The notes beneath the pieces were generated by a model. The model was not told the origin of the DNA, did no database searches, and saw only the letters and a program-made list of their open reading frames with translations. DNA of 40,482 nucleotides from a virus. A program made the translations under genes and the position numbers. Below are positions 21,802-30,420 of this stretch, piece after piece (within the stretch, counting starts at the first letter, position 1; the number at the start of each line of letters is the position of its first letter). The stretch is from IMG/VR virus record IMGVR_UViG_3300025303_000097, positions 1-40,482 of that record, one strand, 5' to 3'.

Positions 21802-24800
21802 CGTCTCGCCAATCCACTTTGAAGGCCAAATTGCGCCTGCACCGCCCCGCGGGACCGTGAACCTGGCGTTGACATCTTGTCGGCAACCATGTCGTCGATG
21901 ACCATTTCAATGGTCTGACCAGAGGTCGTGTTTCGCTTCGTCTGCGAAACCTTAGAGCCGTTGTTGTTGATGATCTTAACCTCGACGTTCGCGCCGGATG
22001 CGGTCCCACGTCCCGCTGATGATGGGTTCAGCCTCGGAGCGACAACGCCGCCCACTGCGAAGTGGCCGATCGTACCGCTGTTGATGGCATCCAAGAGCCG
22101 CCGATGCCTTCTCGTGGATGCTGCGTTGATGACGTACTCACCGTTGGAGAGCATCGCCGGTACGCTGTCGCTCGTCGGTCCGCCAGGGCCGGTTACATGG
22201 CCGCCATCGGCAAGCCCGAGGAATGCGCTGAACGTGGTGTTGGGCTTAAATGCCGGACTGAATAGCCACGACAAATCGAATCCGCCACTGCCGGAGAGCT
22301 GCCCCCAACCTCCGCCGCCGCCCATTGAACTAAGGCTGCTGCCTAAGTTGTTCAGTCCGCTGCCGAACTGGCCAAGGCCCTGCGTTGCATCGGTCGCCGA
22401 TCCGGCCACCTTGCCTAGCGATGTAGCAGATTCAGTCGCACGGCGCGCCTGAACTTGCATGGCATTGACCCACTCCTTGCCGACGCCGTCTCTGAGATTG
22501 CCCGAAAGCATCTCGACTTGCTGTTGACCGCCAGAAAAACGTGTCGCGCCCGTTGCAAAGCCGACGTGACCGCCAGCCTGGTTGGCCCCTAGCCCGCGAT
22601 TCTGCACCAGCACGTCGCCGCGCAGGATCTGGCTTGGGTCAACCTTCGTGCCCCAATCGAGGAAGCTGTTTGCTACCTGCGAACCGCTGCCCTTGATGCC
22701 GACCTGCTCGAGCGAGGAGTTGACGAATGCCGCGCACCACTTGGTTTGCGCCGCATTGAGATCAACACCGCCCTGCTTGAGGAAGGAGTTGATGGACGAC
22801 GTGTTCGTGTTCTCGTTGGCGCCGAAAAGCGTGAAAGCCTTATCGACCGCCGAACCCGCGCTAGAAATGACAGCCTTGCTTGCCGCCGCGCTTGCGCTTG
22901 CTGTGGAGTTGCCGCCAATAGATCCCGTAATCGCGCCACTGATGCCGTTCGCCGCGCCACCGCCCCGCCCTGTTACACTCCCGATGATCCCATTAATGAT
23001 CTGATCAAAGAGTTTGTCCCAGAGCTTTGATACTTGGTTCAGAATCGCACTCTGGATGGCGTCGGCAAAGGCCTTGCCGATATCACCGCCATTGTTAAGC
23101 AGGGCGTTCTTGAAATCGGTTGCGAACGAGTGGAGGTCGTCACGCAGTTCGCCAGTTTTGATAGACTGCCTGATCTGCCCAGCCTCTTGGCTGTTGAGAT
23201 CTTCCGGCAGGCCGTATTGGCGTAGTGTCGTGGTGACCTTCTGGTCTTCTTTCGACAACGAGTCATATCGCATGTCGTTAAGCAGATCCTGCGAGAGCTT
23301 CGCCTTTGAGAGCGTCTCGGAATATTGCTTGTAAAGATCAACCTTCTTCTGAATTTCGGCGCGCTGCGCGTCAGAAAGTGACCTGCCCTTGTCTTCTGCC
23401 TGCTGGAAAAGATCCAGAGCAAAGCGCGCGGCATCGGCCTCGATACCATATTTGCCGAGGAGGTCTATTTCCTGCTGGACCTGACCGATGCGGTCATCAG
23501 CGGCCTTCTTCAGGTCGCGATAAGCGTTAGCGGCTTTCGTGGCGGCAGTTTCGGCAGTTTTTGCAGCCTTTTCTGCGCCAGGAAGACCCTCAAGCTCAAT
23601 GTTTGGACGCTTTTCTGGCGTCGGCCCAATCTCCGGCGTCATAAAGCCGGGGTTCTTTATATTGTCGTCACCCGGCTGGGCATTTGTTTCAGTCTTGCCG
23701 GTCTGGGGGTTGAAACTCCGCCAGGTGGAAATTGGCAGGTTTCTGGATGCGGCATCGTTGACCTTCCCAACGCTTCCGGCGGCCGTTAGGGCGCTGGCTG
23801 AAAGCTTGTCAAAGACGTTTTTGAATTCCGAGATTGCAGGAACGCCGGTACTTTTCAGCGCCGCTGCAAGAGCTGTCTGAACTCTCTCTACGTCTGCCGT
23901 TTCCACCTTCCCATCGCGGGCGGCATCGGCGAACTTCTTGAATGCTGTCTCAACGCCCTTGATGATCTCCGGATCTTCGCCAGCAAGGCGCAGATCGGCA
24001 ACGAAAGCCGCGACAGAAATACGGGTATCCTCGACTTCCTTTCGGACGCTCTCGAGGGTTTTCGTATTAATGATGGCCGCACCCTCTTTGAGGTCTGCGG
24101 CATCCTTGGCGCGGGCTAGCTCATTGGCGTATTCGCGCAGGGCCGGGATTACGTCGCCCCATCGCGCCGCGAGATCCTGAATAAGTTGCGCCTGCTCCTT
24201 GAGCTTCTCGGCGCTTTGGTCGCCGCCCGTTGCGACAGATTGAAAGTATTGGATAGCAGCGGCGCCGCCGGCTATAAGCCCGATCGTCACCAGGGAAACC
24301 GGGCTAACCAAGCTAGTAAAAGCTGCGGCCAGCCCGCCGATTACCTGCTTGCCGTTCCCCATCGTCGCGAGGACCGACGAAAGCTGAGTACCCTGCTGCA
24401 GAGCGATCTGCAGCGGGTTCATGCCCATCGCCGAGGTTACGGCAATATCTTGGAACTGCGCTGCGATGTTCGCGGTCTGGAATCCGCCGCCATTACGTTG
24501 TGATGGCGTAGCCGCTAAAGCGGCATTGCGCCCCTTGATCGCGGCCGTCGATGCCAGAGCGGCCTGCCGTTCCCGGCTGATGGCTGTGGCCATTTCGTTG
24601 GCGGAAATGGCGCCAAGCGCATGCGCCTGTTTGATGTCAGCAACGGCGGTCTTGTACTGATTGATCGTCGCAAACAGCGGCGAATAGCGAGCGCGCAGGC
24701 GCTCAAGCTCCTTCCCCTGGTCAGCAAGCGCGCCGGTCCATTCCTTAGCGGCCGTCTTGCCGATACCAACCATACCGTTGATGCGGTTTTGCAGCGTCGA

Positions 24801-24959
24801 CGAAACGGAGTTGTCGATCGACTTGCCGACGGCCGTGAATTGCTTCTGGACGCTGCCGGCCAGCGTGCCCAGATCCTGCTCAATGCGCTTGATGCTGCGG
24901 CGAAGCGTGGCCTGATCGGTGCTGATAGAGATAATCAGGTCATCGGTATTGTCAGCCAT
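21798..24959 (-). CDS. Tape measure protein with embedded peptidoglycan hydrolase
   Basis: A 1053-residue, mostly helical protein that sets tail length. N-terminal helices (QATLRRSIKRIEQDLGTLAG), a hydrophobic segment near 200-245 (IGGLAAAFTSLVSPVSLVTI), and long coiled coils support the call. About residues 740-835 hold a CHAP/NlpC-like module of the TIGR02594 type: TKWCAAFVNSSLEQVG with the nucleophilic Cys near 742 and GGHVGFATG with the His near 798. This lets the protein cut the cell wall as it leaves the tail. The gene follows the tail chaperones after a moron on the other strand. Confidence 0.92.
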   Translation of the reverse strand: MADNTDDLIISISTDQATLRRSIKRIEQDLGTLAGSVQKQFTAVGKSIDNSVSSTLQNRINGMVGIGKTAAKEWTGALADQGKELERLRARYSPLFATINQYKTAVADIKQAHALGAISANEMATAISRERQAALASTAAIKGRNAALAATPSQRNGGGFQTANIAAQFQDIAVTSAMGMNPLQIALQQGTQLSSVLATMGNGKQVIGGLAAAFTSLVSPVSLVTIGLIAGGAAAIQYFQSVATGGDQSAEKLKEQAQLIQDLAARWGDVIPALREYANELARAKDAADLKEGAAIINTKTLESVRKEVEDTRISVAAFVADLRLAGEDPEIIKGVETAFKKFADAARDGKVETADVERVQTALAAALKSTGVPAISEFKNVFDKLSASALTAAGSVGKVNDAASRNLPISTWRSFNPQTGKTETNAQPGDDNIKNPGFMTPEIGPTPEKRPNIELEGLPGAEKAAKTAETAATKAANAYRDLKKAADDRIGQVQQEIDLLGKYGIEADAARFALDLFQQAEDKGRSLSDAQRAEIQKKVDLYKQYSETLSKAKLSQDLLNDMRYDSLSKEDQKVTTTLRQYGLPEDLNSQEAGQIRQSIKTGELRDDLHSFATDFKNALLNNGGDIGKAFADAIQSAILNQVSKLWDKLFDQIINGIIGSVTGRGGGAANGISGAITGSIGGNSTASASAAASKAVISSAGSAVDKAFTLFGANENTNTSSINSFLKQGGVDLNAAQTKWCAAFVNSSLEQVGIKGSGSQVANSFLDWGTKVDPSQILRGDVLVQNRGLGANQAGGHVGFATGATRFSGGQQQVEMLSGNLRDGVGKEWVNAMQVQARRATESATSLGKVAGSATDATQGLGQFGSGLNNLGSSLSSMGGGGGWGQLSGSGGFDLSWLFSPAFKPNTTFSAFLGLADGGHVTGPGGPTSDSVPAMLSNGEYVINAASTRRHRRLLDAINSGTIGHFAVGGVVAPRLNPSSAGRGTASGANVEVKIINNNGSKVSQTKRNTTSGQTIEMVIDDMVADKMSTPGSRSRGAVQAQFGLQSGLARR

Positions 24960-24978
24960 GCGGAGCGCATCCTAGAAT
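24949..24978 (+). promoter_or_regulatory. Sigma-70 promoter of the YbjQ-type moron
   Basis: TTGTCA (24949-24954) and TAGAAT (24973-24978), each five of six to consensus, are 18 bases apart on the plus strand. The promoter lies over the start codon of the tape measure gene, and transcription would begin at about 24985, right at the hairpin. Confidence 0.6.
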
Positions 24979-24980
24979 AG

Positions 24981-25002
24981 AAAAGCCCGCGCTTGGCGGG
25001 CT
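24981..25002 (-). terminator. Hairpin with T tract between moron and tape measure
   Basis: AGCCCGC (24984-24990) pairs with GCGGGCT (24996-25002), loop of five. On the minus strand it is followed by TTTTCTATT, so it can attenuate transcription entering the tape measure gene. On the plus strand it would form the very 5' end of the moron message. Confidence 0.6.
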
Positions 25003-25014
25003 AGGGAGAGTTGC

Positions 25015-25491
25015 GTGCAGCTGCTGTGCAAGGAGTGCGGACACTACAAACCAGAAAATCAGGTGCAGCTCGGAACTTGCGATGACTGCTTCAAATATGG
25101 AGCTCCCAGGCAAGCAAAGCCTGCGACGGAAACTGATGAACGCAGAACTGTCCCTGCGGTCATTCTGACGACGTCGATTGATGTTCCAAACCGCAAGGTA
25201 GAGAGCGTGGTATCGATCGTCGCAGCAGAGGCGGCGCTCGGAATGAACATCTTCAGAGATATAGCCAACAATTGGCGTGACTTCGTCGGCGGCAGGGCTA
25301 ACTCTGCGCAGAAATCATTGCGCGAGGCCCGCCTAGCTTGCCTCGACGAACTCAAGCGGGAAGCGGCCGCGGTCGGCGCCGATGCCGTGATCGCAGTCGA
25401 TTTGGACTATAATGAGCTCTCGACGTCCGGCAGTGGCGGCATCCTATTCGTGGCGGCAAGCGGCACCGCCGTTAAGCTGGCGCCGATCTAA
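25015..25491 (+). CDS. YbjQ-family (heavy-metal-binding-like) protein, moron
   Basis: A 158-residue protein from GTG 25015, with AGGGAGAG just upstream. Residues 5-25 (CKECGHYKPEN ... CDDC) form a zinc ribbon. Residues about 48-157 match the YbjQ/DUF74 fold: TTSIDVPNRKVESVVSIVAA, SLREARLACLDELKREAAAV, GADAVIAVDLDYNELSTSGS, and a closing strand FVAASGTAVKL. YbjQ proteins form pentamers; their role is uncertain. The gene is antisense inside the late tail operon and has its own promoter, so it can be expressed in the lysogen. This is the classical moron situation. Confidence 0.87.
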   Translation: MQLLCKECGHYKPENQVQLGTCDDCFKYGAPRQAKPATETDERRTVPAVILTTSIDVPNRKVESVVSIVAAEAALGMNIFRDIANNWRDFVGGRANSAQKSLREARLACLDELKREAAAVGADAVIAVDLDYNELSTSGSGGILFVAASGTAVKLAPI

Positions 25492-25676
25492 CCGTACTGC
25501 GCGACCAATGCCGCCATCTCACTTTCGGTTGGCGCAGCGGTCGATTGCTCCGCGCCTTGCGCTTCGTTGTGGCCATTGATGGCCTCAAAGAATTCCGTCA
25601 GCGTCGCAGCCCAGAAATCTACTGGCCGCCATCCCAGCCCCCCGAGGCCAATCCGCAGCCATTGGCGGAAAGGCAT
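25488..25676 (-). CDS. Tail assembly chaperone (TAC, GTA-like)
   Basis: A 62-residue protein, MPFRQWLRIGLGGLGWRPVD at its start, then FWAATLTEFFEAINGH. The motif matches short tail assembly chaperones (Phage_TAC_6 type) that follow the gp10-type chaperone in gene transfer agents and related phages. It sits in the place of lambda T and would wrap the tape measure during assembly. It converges with the moron, overlapping its stop by four bases. Confidence 0.8.
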   Translation of the reverse strand: MPFRQWLRIGLGGLGWRPVDFWAATLTEFFEAINGHNEAQGAEQSTAAPTESEMAALVAQYG

Positions 25677-25696
25677 CTCTTCATCTGGCTTGTGGT

Positions 25697-26059
25697 CTAT
25701 GCCGCCTCGTCGACGGCTTCCACGTTTCCCTCATCACCGTCAAAGTGATGCGCCAGGATAGTAGAAAATGCGGCCGCGCAATCGGGGAAGTGCTTCAGCT
25801 TGATTTTCGTGATCGCCTCAAGCGCATTGCCCTTGACCGTCAGAAGCTCAATGCCAGCAAGTGTGGCCGCGGCCTCAACGCCGGACAGCCGCATAAACAG
25901 ATCGTTCAACGACTTGCACTGCAGCCGTGTCGACACTGCCGATAGGCGACCCATCTCGGCGGCAAGCACAAGCTCGACGCCATCGATGACGAGGCGCGCT
26001 TCCCCGCGCGCCTCGTTAACTGCATGCTTGTAGGCGGTTTCAACTACTGTGGCAGCCAT
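25697..26059 (-). CDS. GTA-gp10-like tail chaperone (TAC_11)
   Basis: A 120-residue protein starting MAATVVETAY. The pattern NEARGEARLVIDGVELVLAA and LFMRLSGVEAAATLAGIELL is that of the gp10 family of gene transfer agents, a tail assembly chaperone (position of lambda G). It is followed by the smaller TAC after a 20-base gap. I see no obvious slippery sequence joining the two, so they appear as separate proteins. Confidence 0.82.
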   Translation of the reverse strand: MAATVVETAYKHAVNEARGEARLVIDGVELVLAAEMGRLSAVSTRLQCKSLNDLFMRLSGVEAAATLAGIELLTVKGNALEAITKIKLKHFPDCAAAFSTILAHHFDGDEGNVEAVDEAA

Positions 26060-26082
26060 GGGTTTCTCCTCTTTAACCACGC

Positions 26083-26517
26083 TTAGGGTTCGGCCGTGAA
26101 CGACAGAACGTCAGCGGCGACAAATGTTGCGCTGAATTCCAGGTTCGGCTCGACGTCGCCGCTGAACGAGAAGTCGGTGACCATCCACGAGCCGGTATAA
26201 GTGCCGTCGCCAGGCACGATGACCTTTGCATTGAAGGCCTCGGCTGCGCGCACATGGTTCATGAAGATGTCCGATGCTGCGCTGGACACGAAGTTGCCAG
26301 AACCGCTGAAGGTGCGGTTCGAGATGCCAGGCCGGCTGGTCTTCTGGACAGGGCCGCCGGGATTGGTGCAGCTCGGGATCGTCGTGTCGATCTCGGATGC
26401 GGACATGTTGAAGCTGCGGGTCTTGAGGCCGCAAAGGTTCGTGAAAGTTTCCGTGGGGCTTCCGCCGTCGCCGATCTGAATCAGCAGGAGGCGGCCAAGC
26501 TGTTGACCGTCGGCCAT
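26083..26517 (-). CDS. Major tail tube protein
   Basis: A 144-residue protein, start MADGQQLGRL. Segments TFTNLCGLKTRSFNMSASEI and GDGTYTGSWMVTDFSFSGDV and the order before the tail chaperones identify a tail tube protein (TP901-1-like), the subunit of the hollow siphovirus tail. A single copy without sheath gene supports siphovirus morphology. Confidence 0.87.
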   Translation of the reverse strand: MADGQQLGRLLLIQIGDGGSPTETFTNLCGLKTRSFNMSASEIDTTIPSCTNPGGPVQKTSRPGISNRTFSGSGNFVSSAASDIFMNHVRAAEAFNAKVIVPGDGTYTGSWMVTDFSFSGDVEPNLEFSATFVAADVLSFTAEP

Positions 26518-26563
26518 GTGCAAGTCTCCGATTTGATGTGGTGGTGAGTGGCCGGCGCGAAAG

Positions 26564-26968
26564 CTACGGCTTTTCGGTGTAGGCCACGAATTCGATAACC
26601 GCGTGGCTGGTCAGCCCGTCAGCATCGCGAAAAGTCCGCGTCTGCCGGTGCATGATTGAGATCAATCGATTGGTCGGCAGAGCGATCGGTGCCAGGTGCA
26701 GGCTTTCGACAACAGCGTCGGCAACCTGCTTTACCTCAGGAAATCCGGGCTTCGTCGACCATGCATGAAGCGTCAGATAAACTTGCCCGCCGCTAACGCA
26801 CGTCGCGTCGTCGCGAATGGTCTGCGCCTCGCCAATGGTGACGTATGGATAGGTCACCGGAGAAGGCGGCTGGTCGTACACCCTGCCCTGCACGAGCAAG
26901 GTCAAAGGCGCATCCGCCTTCAAGCGCCCGACAAGGGCACCCTGTAATTCAAGTTCTGCACTGGCCAT
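26564..26968 (-). CDS. Tail completion / terminator protein (DUF3168)
   Basis: A 134-residue protein, start MASAELELQG. It matches DUF3168: LQGALVGRLKADAPLTLLVQ, PPSPVTYPYVTIGE, VYLTLHAWSTKPGFPEVKQV, RLISIMHRQTRTFRDADGLT. These proteins cap the tail and join it to the head (lambda U-like). It follows the gp10-like protein by three bases. Confidence 0.87.
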   Translation of the reverse strand: MASAELELQGALVGRLKADAPLTLLVQGRVYDQPPSPVTYPYVTIGEAQTIRDDATCVSGGQVYLTLHAWSTKPGFPEVKQVADAVVESLHLAPIALPTNRLISIMHRQTRTFRDADGLTSHAVIEFVAYTEKP

Positions 26969-26971
26969 CGG

Positions 26972-27466
26972 CTATCCCTTCCCCATGGCCTCGCGCACCG
27001 CCTTGTTGACGGCCGCGCGGATCTTGGCGGAAGCCTTCTTCTTGTAAGCTCGCCAAGTTGGGAAGATGTGAGGTTGCGCTGCCGTGCCGGGGTGCATCCC
27101 CTTGCCGTTTGCAGCCGCATTTTTCTTACCTAGGACCGTGCCGCCGCCTTTTACAGTGCTGTGCGGCGCGGTCCCGAACTCCAGAAAACGCCAAATGTAT
27201 TCAGCGAATACGCCGGCGGCTGAGGGATCTTTGGTCTGCGCGATACCGACCGGCTGCTTATTGGGATTGTTGGCGAGGCGCTCGCCGCTGAAGCTCTCGC
27301 GATATTCGAGCGTCGCGCCAGCAGGAGCGCGTTCACGCATCAGTTCCGCGGCCTCTTCGGCAGCCTGCAGCTTCGCCTCAGCAGCGTACTTCTCGACGTT
27401 CGGCGCCAACTGATTCAGCCGCCGCATAAGCGCGTCGCGCCCTTTTAGCTCTGCCATAATAGCCAT
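26972..27466 (-). CDS. HK97 gp10-like tail component
   Basis: A 164-residue protein from ATG 27466, which overlaps the stop of the head-closure gene. It shows the HK97-gp10 pattern: ELKGRDALMRRLNQLAPNVE, AAELMRERAPAGATLEYRES, YIWRFLEFGTAPHSTVKGG, AQPHIFPTWRAYKKKASAKI. It is needed for joining head and tail (neck). Confidence 0.9.
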   Translation of the reverse strand: MAIMAELKGRDALMRRLNQLAPNVEKYAAEAKLQAAEEAAELMRERAPAGATLEYRESFSGERLANNPNKQPVGIAQTKDPSAAGVFAEYIWRFLEFGTAPHSTVKGGGTVLGKKNAAANGKGMHPGTAAQPHIFPTWRAYKKKASAKIRAAVNKAVREAMGKG

Positions 27467-27813
27467 CAGGTCGCGACTCCCTGAGTGGCCATGATATCCA
27501 GCCAGGCGTTCTTGTTGTCTGGATCGACAGTCGCCGTGATGTTGAAAGATCGACTTTGCTGTCGAGCATCGACAGCGCGCCAAGCTGGCGTCACCGCGCG
27601 CGCGTCGGCGCAACTACGGATCCGGATGATGAATGGCTGAACACCGGTGAGCCTCGCCGCAAGCACTGGCTCGCCGCCCTTCAGTGGGATAAGCTCGGCC
27701 GCTGCGGTAAACTTCGTTTCCCAGTCACCAGACTGCTCATTTCCGAAGCCATCATCCACGATCGCGCGGCACTGGAAAAGTAACTTTTCGCGCAGTTTGC
27801 CCGCGTCGGTCAT
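27466..27813 (-). CDS. Head closure protein (head-tail adaptor)
   Basis: A 115-residue protein, start MTDAGKLREKLLFQCRAIVD. The fold pattern (DGFGNEQSGDWETKFTAAAE; FIIRIRSCADARAVTPAWRA; ITATVDPDNKNAWLDIMATQ) is that of phage head-tail adaptors of the SPP1 gp16 type. It closes the connector pore. It overlaps the preceding gene by 62 bases. Confidence 0.87.
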   Translation of the reverse strand: MTDAGKLREKLLFQCRAIVDDGFGNEQSGDWETKFTAAAELIPLKGGEPVLAARLTGVQPFIIRIRSCADARAVTPAWRAVDARQQSRSFNITATVDPDNKNAWLDIMATQGVAT

Positions 27814-27967
27814 TCACTGGCCTTTCGGTAGACGTCGCCTTGCCGGCGGCTTTCGCTGCTTTTGCGCATGGTGTGGTCACATTAGCCACGGTGCCCGCCT
27901 TATAAGCCAACGTGACGGCGGGCGTAGCCCGCCAGTCATAGTCCGCCAGAAAGCGAACCCAGGGCAT
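27752..27967 (-). CDS. Small phage protein of the connector region
   Basis: A 71-residue protein, start MPWVRFLADYDWRATPAVTL. The first 45 residues (beta strands plus VANVTTPCAKAAKAAGKA) match a short protein often found between capsid-proximal and connector genes in rhizobial phages. The C-terminal 25 residues overlap the head-closure gene and are basic. Role unknown. Confidence 0.65.
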   Translation of the reverse strand: MPWVRFLADYDWRATPAVTLAYKAGTVANVTTPCAKAAKAAGKATSTERPVNDRRGQTARKVTFPVPRDRG

Positions 27968-28377
27968 TAGAGCGCAACGCCAGGGAACTGGAAGCTCAGC
28001 TGCAGAACGCTGGTCGACTTTGCAAGGCCGATCAGCTGGACATATTCGCCGGAACCGACGTCAGCGAGCGGACAAATGCCACCGGGCGTGTCAGAGAGGT
28101 AATATGCCGTACCGGCAACGACCGTGCCGCCGATGGTGATGTCGCCCGACTTCTGAAATGCGACGGGCTGGCCGACCGATGCACCGTTAAGGGCAATCGC
28201 TTTGGCCTGCCGCGCTTCCGCTGTGGCCGAGTTGCTGTCTGCGAGCATCCAACGATTGGTAGCAGCGGCCAAATAGATCGCTTTCCCGGCCGCGATGGTT
28301 TCGCCGGCGATGCCCTGATCGCGCTCAGCGTTGCTGGCTGCCAGGACGTTGGCTGGCGTGATTACGATGTCTGCCAT
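27967..28377 (-). CDS. Putative capsid decoration-like protein
   Basis: A 136-residue protein. Its order (after the connector, before the closure protein) and a beta-sandwich composition (GETIAAGKAIYLAAATNRWM; GDITIGGTVVAGTAYYLSD; YVQLIGLAKSTSVLQLSFQF) resemble small structural proteins related to DUF2190 or capsid decoration proteins. Direct evidence is weak; it is clearly a phage structural gene by neighbours. Confidence 0.65.
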   Translation of the reverse strand: MADIVITPANVLAASNAERDQGIAGETIAAGKAIYLAAATNRWMLADSNSATAEARQAKAIALNGASVGQPVAFQKSGDITIGGTVVAGTAYYLSDTPGGICPLADVGSGEYVQLIGLAKSTSVLQLSFQFPGVAL

Positions 28378-28394
28378 GGAGTTTCTCCTGCGGC

Positions 28395-28937
28395 CTACGC
28401 GCCGCGTCTATAATTGCAAAGCAGTGCGTCGAATGCAGACCATCCGGGCAGCGCGTCGTTCTCGCGCTTCTCGTAGGCTTCAGCGATCCAAAGCAGCATT
28501 GCGTGTTTGATGGATGGCGGCAGAGCGACGTAACCGACGACTGCAGTAAGCGTGATGCGCGACCCGTTGCGTGGCACCGGCCACTGCTTGCCGTATGCTG
28601 GCTCGATGGAAGCCTCGAGGCCGTCGAACCGTTGCTCGGTATCCCCCGCAACGACGGTCGCGTCTGTGCCGTCTGTGGCCACATACGCAATGGATGTAAT
28701 CGACTGCACCGGCGCCACTGGAAGCCGATCGAAGTCGCAAAAGCCGTCGCACTTCACCTCGACGGTCTGCGTCGCAAGAGGCGTATTGCAATACCGCTCA
28801 ACATAGTCGCGAGCGGCAGAGATCAGCGTCACGAAAAGCGCGTCATCGTCGTCGTGAAGCACGACGCATTGGCGTTTTGCTTCCTCGACGGAAACGGGAT
28901 CAGTCGGCGCTTGCGTTACCTTCGGTGGATACCACAT
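28395..28937 (-). CDS. Head-tail connector protein (gp6-like)
   Basis: A 180-residue protein from MWYPPKVTQAPTDPVSVEEA. The pattern matches phiE125 gp8/HK97 gp6 connectors: EEAKRQCVVLHDDDDALFVT, AARDYVERYCNTPLATQTVE, LPVAPVQSITSIAYV, LPPSIKHAMLLWIAEAYEKR. It forms the ring under the portal. The upstream open frame to 29030 overlaps the previous gene and lacks protein character. Confidence 0.87.
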   Translation of the reverse strand: MWYPPKVTQAPTDPVSVEEAKRQCVVLHDDDDALFVTLISAARDYVERYCNTPLATQTVEVKCDGFCDFDRLPVAPVQSITSIAYVATDGTDATVVAGDTEQRFDGLEASIEPAYGKQWPVPRNGSRITLTAVVGYVALPPSIKHAMLLWIAEAYEKRENDALPGWSAFDALLCNYRRGA

Positions 28938-29103
28938 TCGCCTTGCCCTTCTTGGTCTTGACTGGCACTTCGACGGCTTCAGCCTTCTCGGCAAAGCCGG
29001 CCGCGATAAGGCGATCCGCCTCATCGTCATCGAATTCGTACTCGTCGCCAGGCGCCAAGTTGAATTCTGGGCCGGACAGACCGGCGGTCATTTTCAAAAG
29101 CAT
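28900..29103 (-). CDS. Small acidic phage head protein
   Basis: A 67-residue acidic protein, start MLLKMTAGLSGPEFNLAPGD. Short acidic proteins with the motif PGDEYEFDDDEADRLIAAGF recur between capsid and connector in HK97-like phages of alphaproteobacteria. The tail is Lys/Val-rich (PVKTKKGKANVVS). The role is unknown; it overlaps the connector start by 38 bases. Confidence 0.7.
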   Translation of the reverse strand: MLLKMTAGLSGPEFNLAPGDEYEFDDDEADRLIAAGFAEKAEAVEVPVKTKKGKANVVSTEGNASAD

Positions 29104-29114
29104 GTCGCCTCCGT

Positions 29115-29145
29115 AAAAAAGGCGGGCCGACCGAAGCCAGCCCGC
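29115..29145 (-). terminator. Hairpin with T6 after major capsid gene
   Basis: GCGGGC (29122-29127) pairs with GCCCGC (29140-29145). On the minus strand the stem is followed by six T (complement of 29115-29120). It lies between the capsid stop (29153) and the next start (29103) and would trim read-through to the downstream genes. Confidence 0.65.
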
Positions 29146-29152
29146 GCGTCTA

Positions 29153-30406
29153 TTAGGCCTGGATCAGATGCTTGATCGCCGCGGTATCAGCGAGCTCGCC
29201 ATCGAAGCGGATAAGGCCGGCAATACCGAGATCCGGCCAGAACCTCTCGCGCAGAACGCCGATCACGGGCGAGCCGACCTTTCGGACGAAATACTTATTG
29301 AAGTCCCCAAACAGAACGGTCTTCTGTCCCGTGGCAATGTCGGCCATGGAGTCGTTCACGTTGAGTTTGTAGCCGAGCAGAGTGGCTGGGCGTCCCTGGG
29401 TGACGTCGCCGGCCGACCAAATGTAATCGCCGTCAGAGTTTTTGAGCTTCCTGACCGCCTTGACCGTAAGATCGTTCATCATGAAGGCTGTTTTCGGAGA
29501 CTTCCGATATGCCCGGTTTACCGAGTGCTCGAGGTCGATGAGCTCATCACAAGTAAGTGCGGTAGCGGAAGCGGCGGTCTTCCCGAGCGTCGACGCGGTA
29601 ACAACCCCATTCGGAGCAGACGAACCCGTGCCGAGCGTGAGCTGGGCGTTCGCGACACGGCCAAGGCGCTCACCCAGGAGGTCCGCGAGAAGCGCTTCCA
29701 TGGAGAAGATCGAGTCGGCGTCGAGCTCGAACGACCACCGGATGAATTCGGTGTCGAAGACGTATGCGTCGAGAGACTTCTGCCCGAAGGTGACGTCCTC
29801 GGAGCCGTCATCGGTCAGCGCGGCGCCTTCGGTGTGGGCACCTGCCGATTTTGCGGTGTCGTTGACGGTCGGGACCTTCATCGGGTTGCCGGCCGAAGAC
29901 TCGATGACACGAGCGACATCGCCATCGTACATGGGACCCCAGGCCAACATGCTTCGAACGATCTCGTTCGCAAGCTCGGTCGGCACGGTATAGCCGCCAG
30001 CAGTTGTCGAGCCCGCCGTCTGAGCACGCTGCTCAAACTTGGTAACGCCCTGCTTCAGAACCGCACGCTCTTCAGCGCTGAGGTCATCGAAGCCGCCGCA
30101 TACGACCTTAGCGAAGACGTGACGGTAAGTGAGCTTGTCGCCCTCATCCTGGCCGCGCTGCTCACCATCGCCAGAGATTGGCCGGCGCTCCTGGCGACGC
30201 TGCTCGAAACGGGCTTCGATAGCGGCCGTGCGCTCTTCGCGCTCGATCTGCTTTTCGATCTTATCGAACTCAGCCATGATCGTGTCGTGGCGAGCATCGA
30301 GCTCTGCGGCGCGGGCTTCGTCGGTGTTTGCCTTGATGGCATCGAGAGCTTCGCGGGCGTCATGGACGAGCTTGCCGCGTTTCTCGTTAAGTTCCCTAAG
30401 GGACAT
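29153..30406 (-). CDS. HK97-type major capsid protein
   Basis: A 417-residue protein from MSLRELNEKRGKLVHDAREA. Residues 1 to about 100 are a charged coiled coil, the delta scaffold domain usually removed by the phage protease. The capsid fold follows (AGSTTAGGYTVPTELANEI near 130; FELDADSIFSMEALLADLLG; FMMNDLTVKAVRKLKNSDGD; FGDFNKYFVRKVG; RFWPDLGIAGLIRFDGELAD). The ATG at 30418 would add four residues and is less likely. Hairpins with T tracts flank the gene on both sides. Confidence 0.95.
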   Translation of the reverse strand: MSLRELNEKRGKLVHDAREALDAIKANTDEARAAELDARHDTIMAEFDKIEKQIEREERTAAIEARFEQRRQERRPISGDGEQRGQDEGDKLTYRHVFAKVVCGGFDDLSAEERAVLKQGVTKFEQRAQTAGSTTAGGYTVPTELANEIVRSMLAWGPMYDGDVARVIESSAGNPMKVPTVNDTAKSAGAHTEGAALTDDGSEDVTFGQKSLDAYVFDTEFIRWSFELDADSIFSMEALLADLLGERLGRVANAQLTLGTGSSAPNGVVTASTLGKTAASATALTCDELIDLEHSVNRAYRKSPKTAFMMNDLTVKAVRKLKNSDGDYIWSAGDVTQGRPATLLGYKLNVNDSMADIATGQKTVLFGDFNKYFVRKVGSPVIGVLRERFWPDLGIAGLIRFDGELADTAAIKHLIQA

Positions 30407-30420
30407 ACTTTTCTCCAATA

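Noticed and set aside
25488-26059. Programmed frameshift joining the two tail chaperones
   Set aside because: The genes are separated by 20 bases with their own starts, and no slippery heptamer is obvious.
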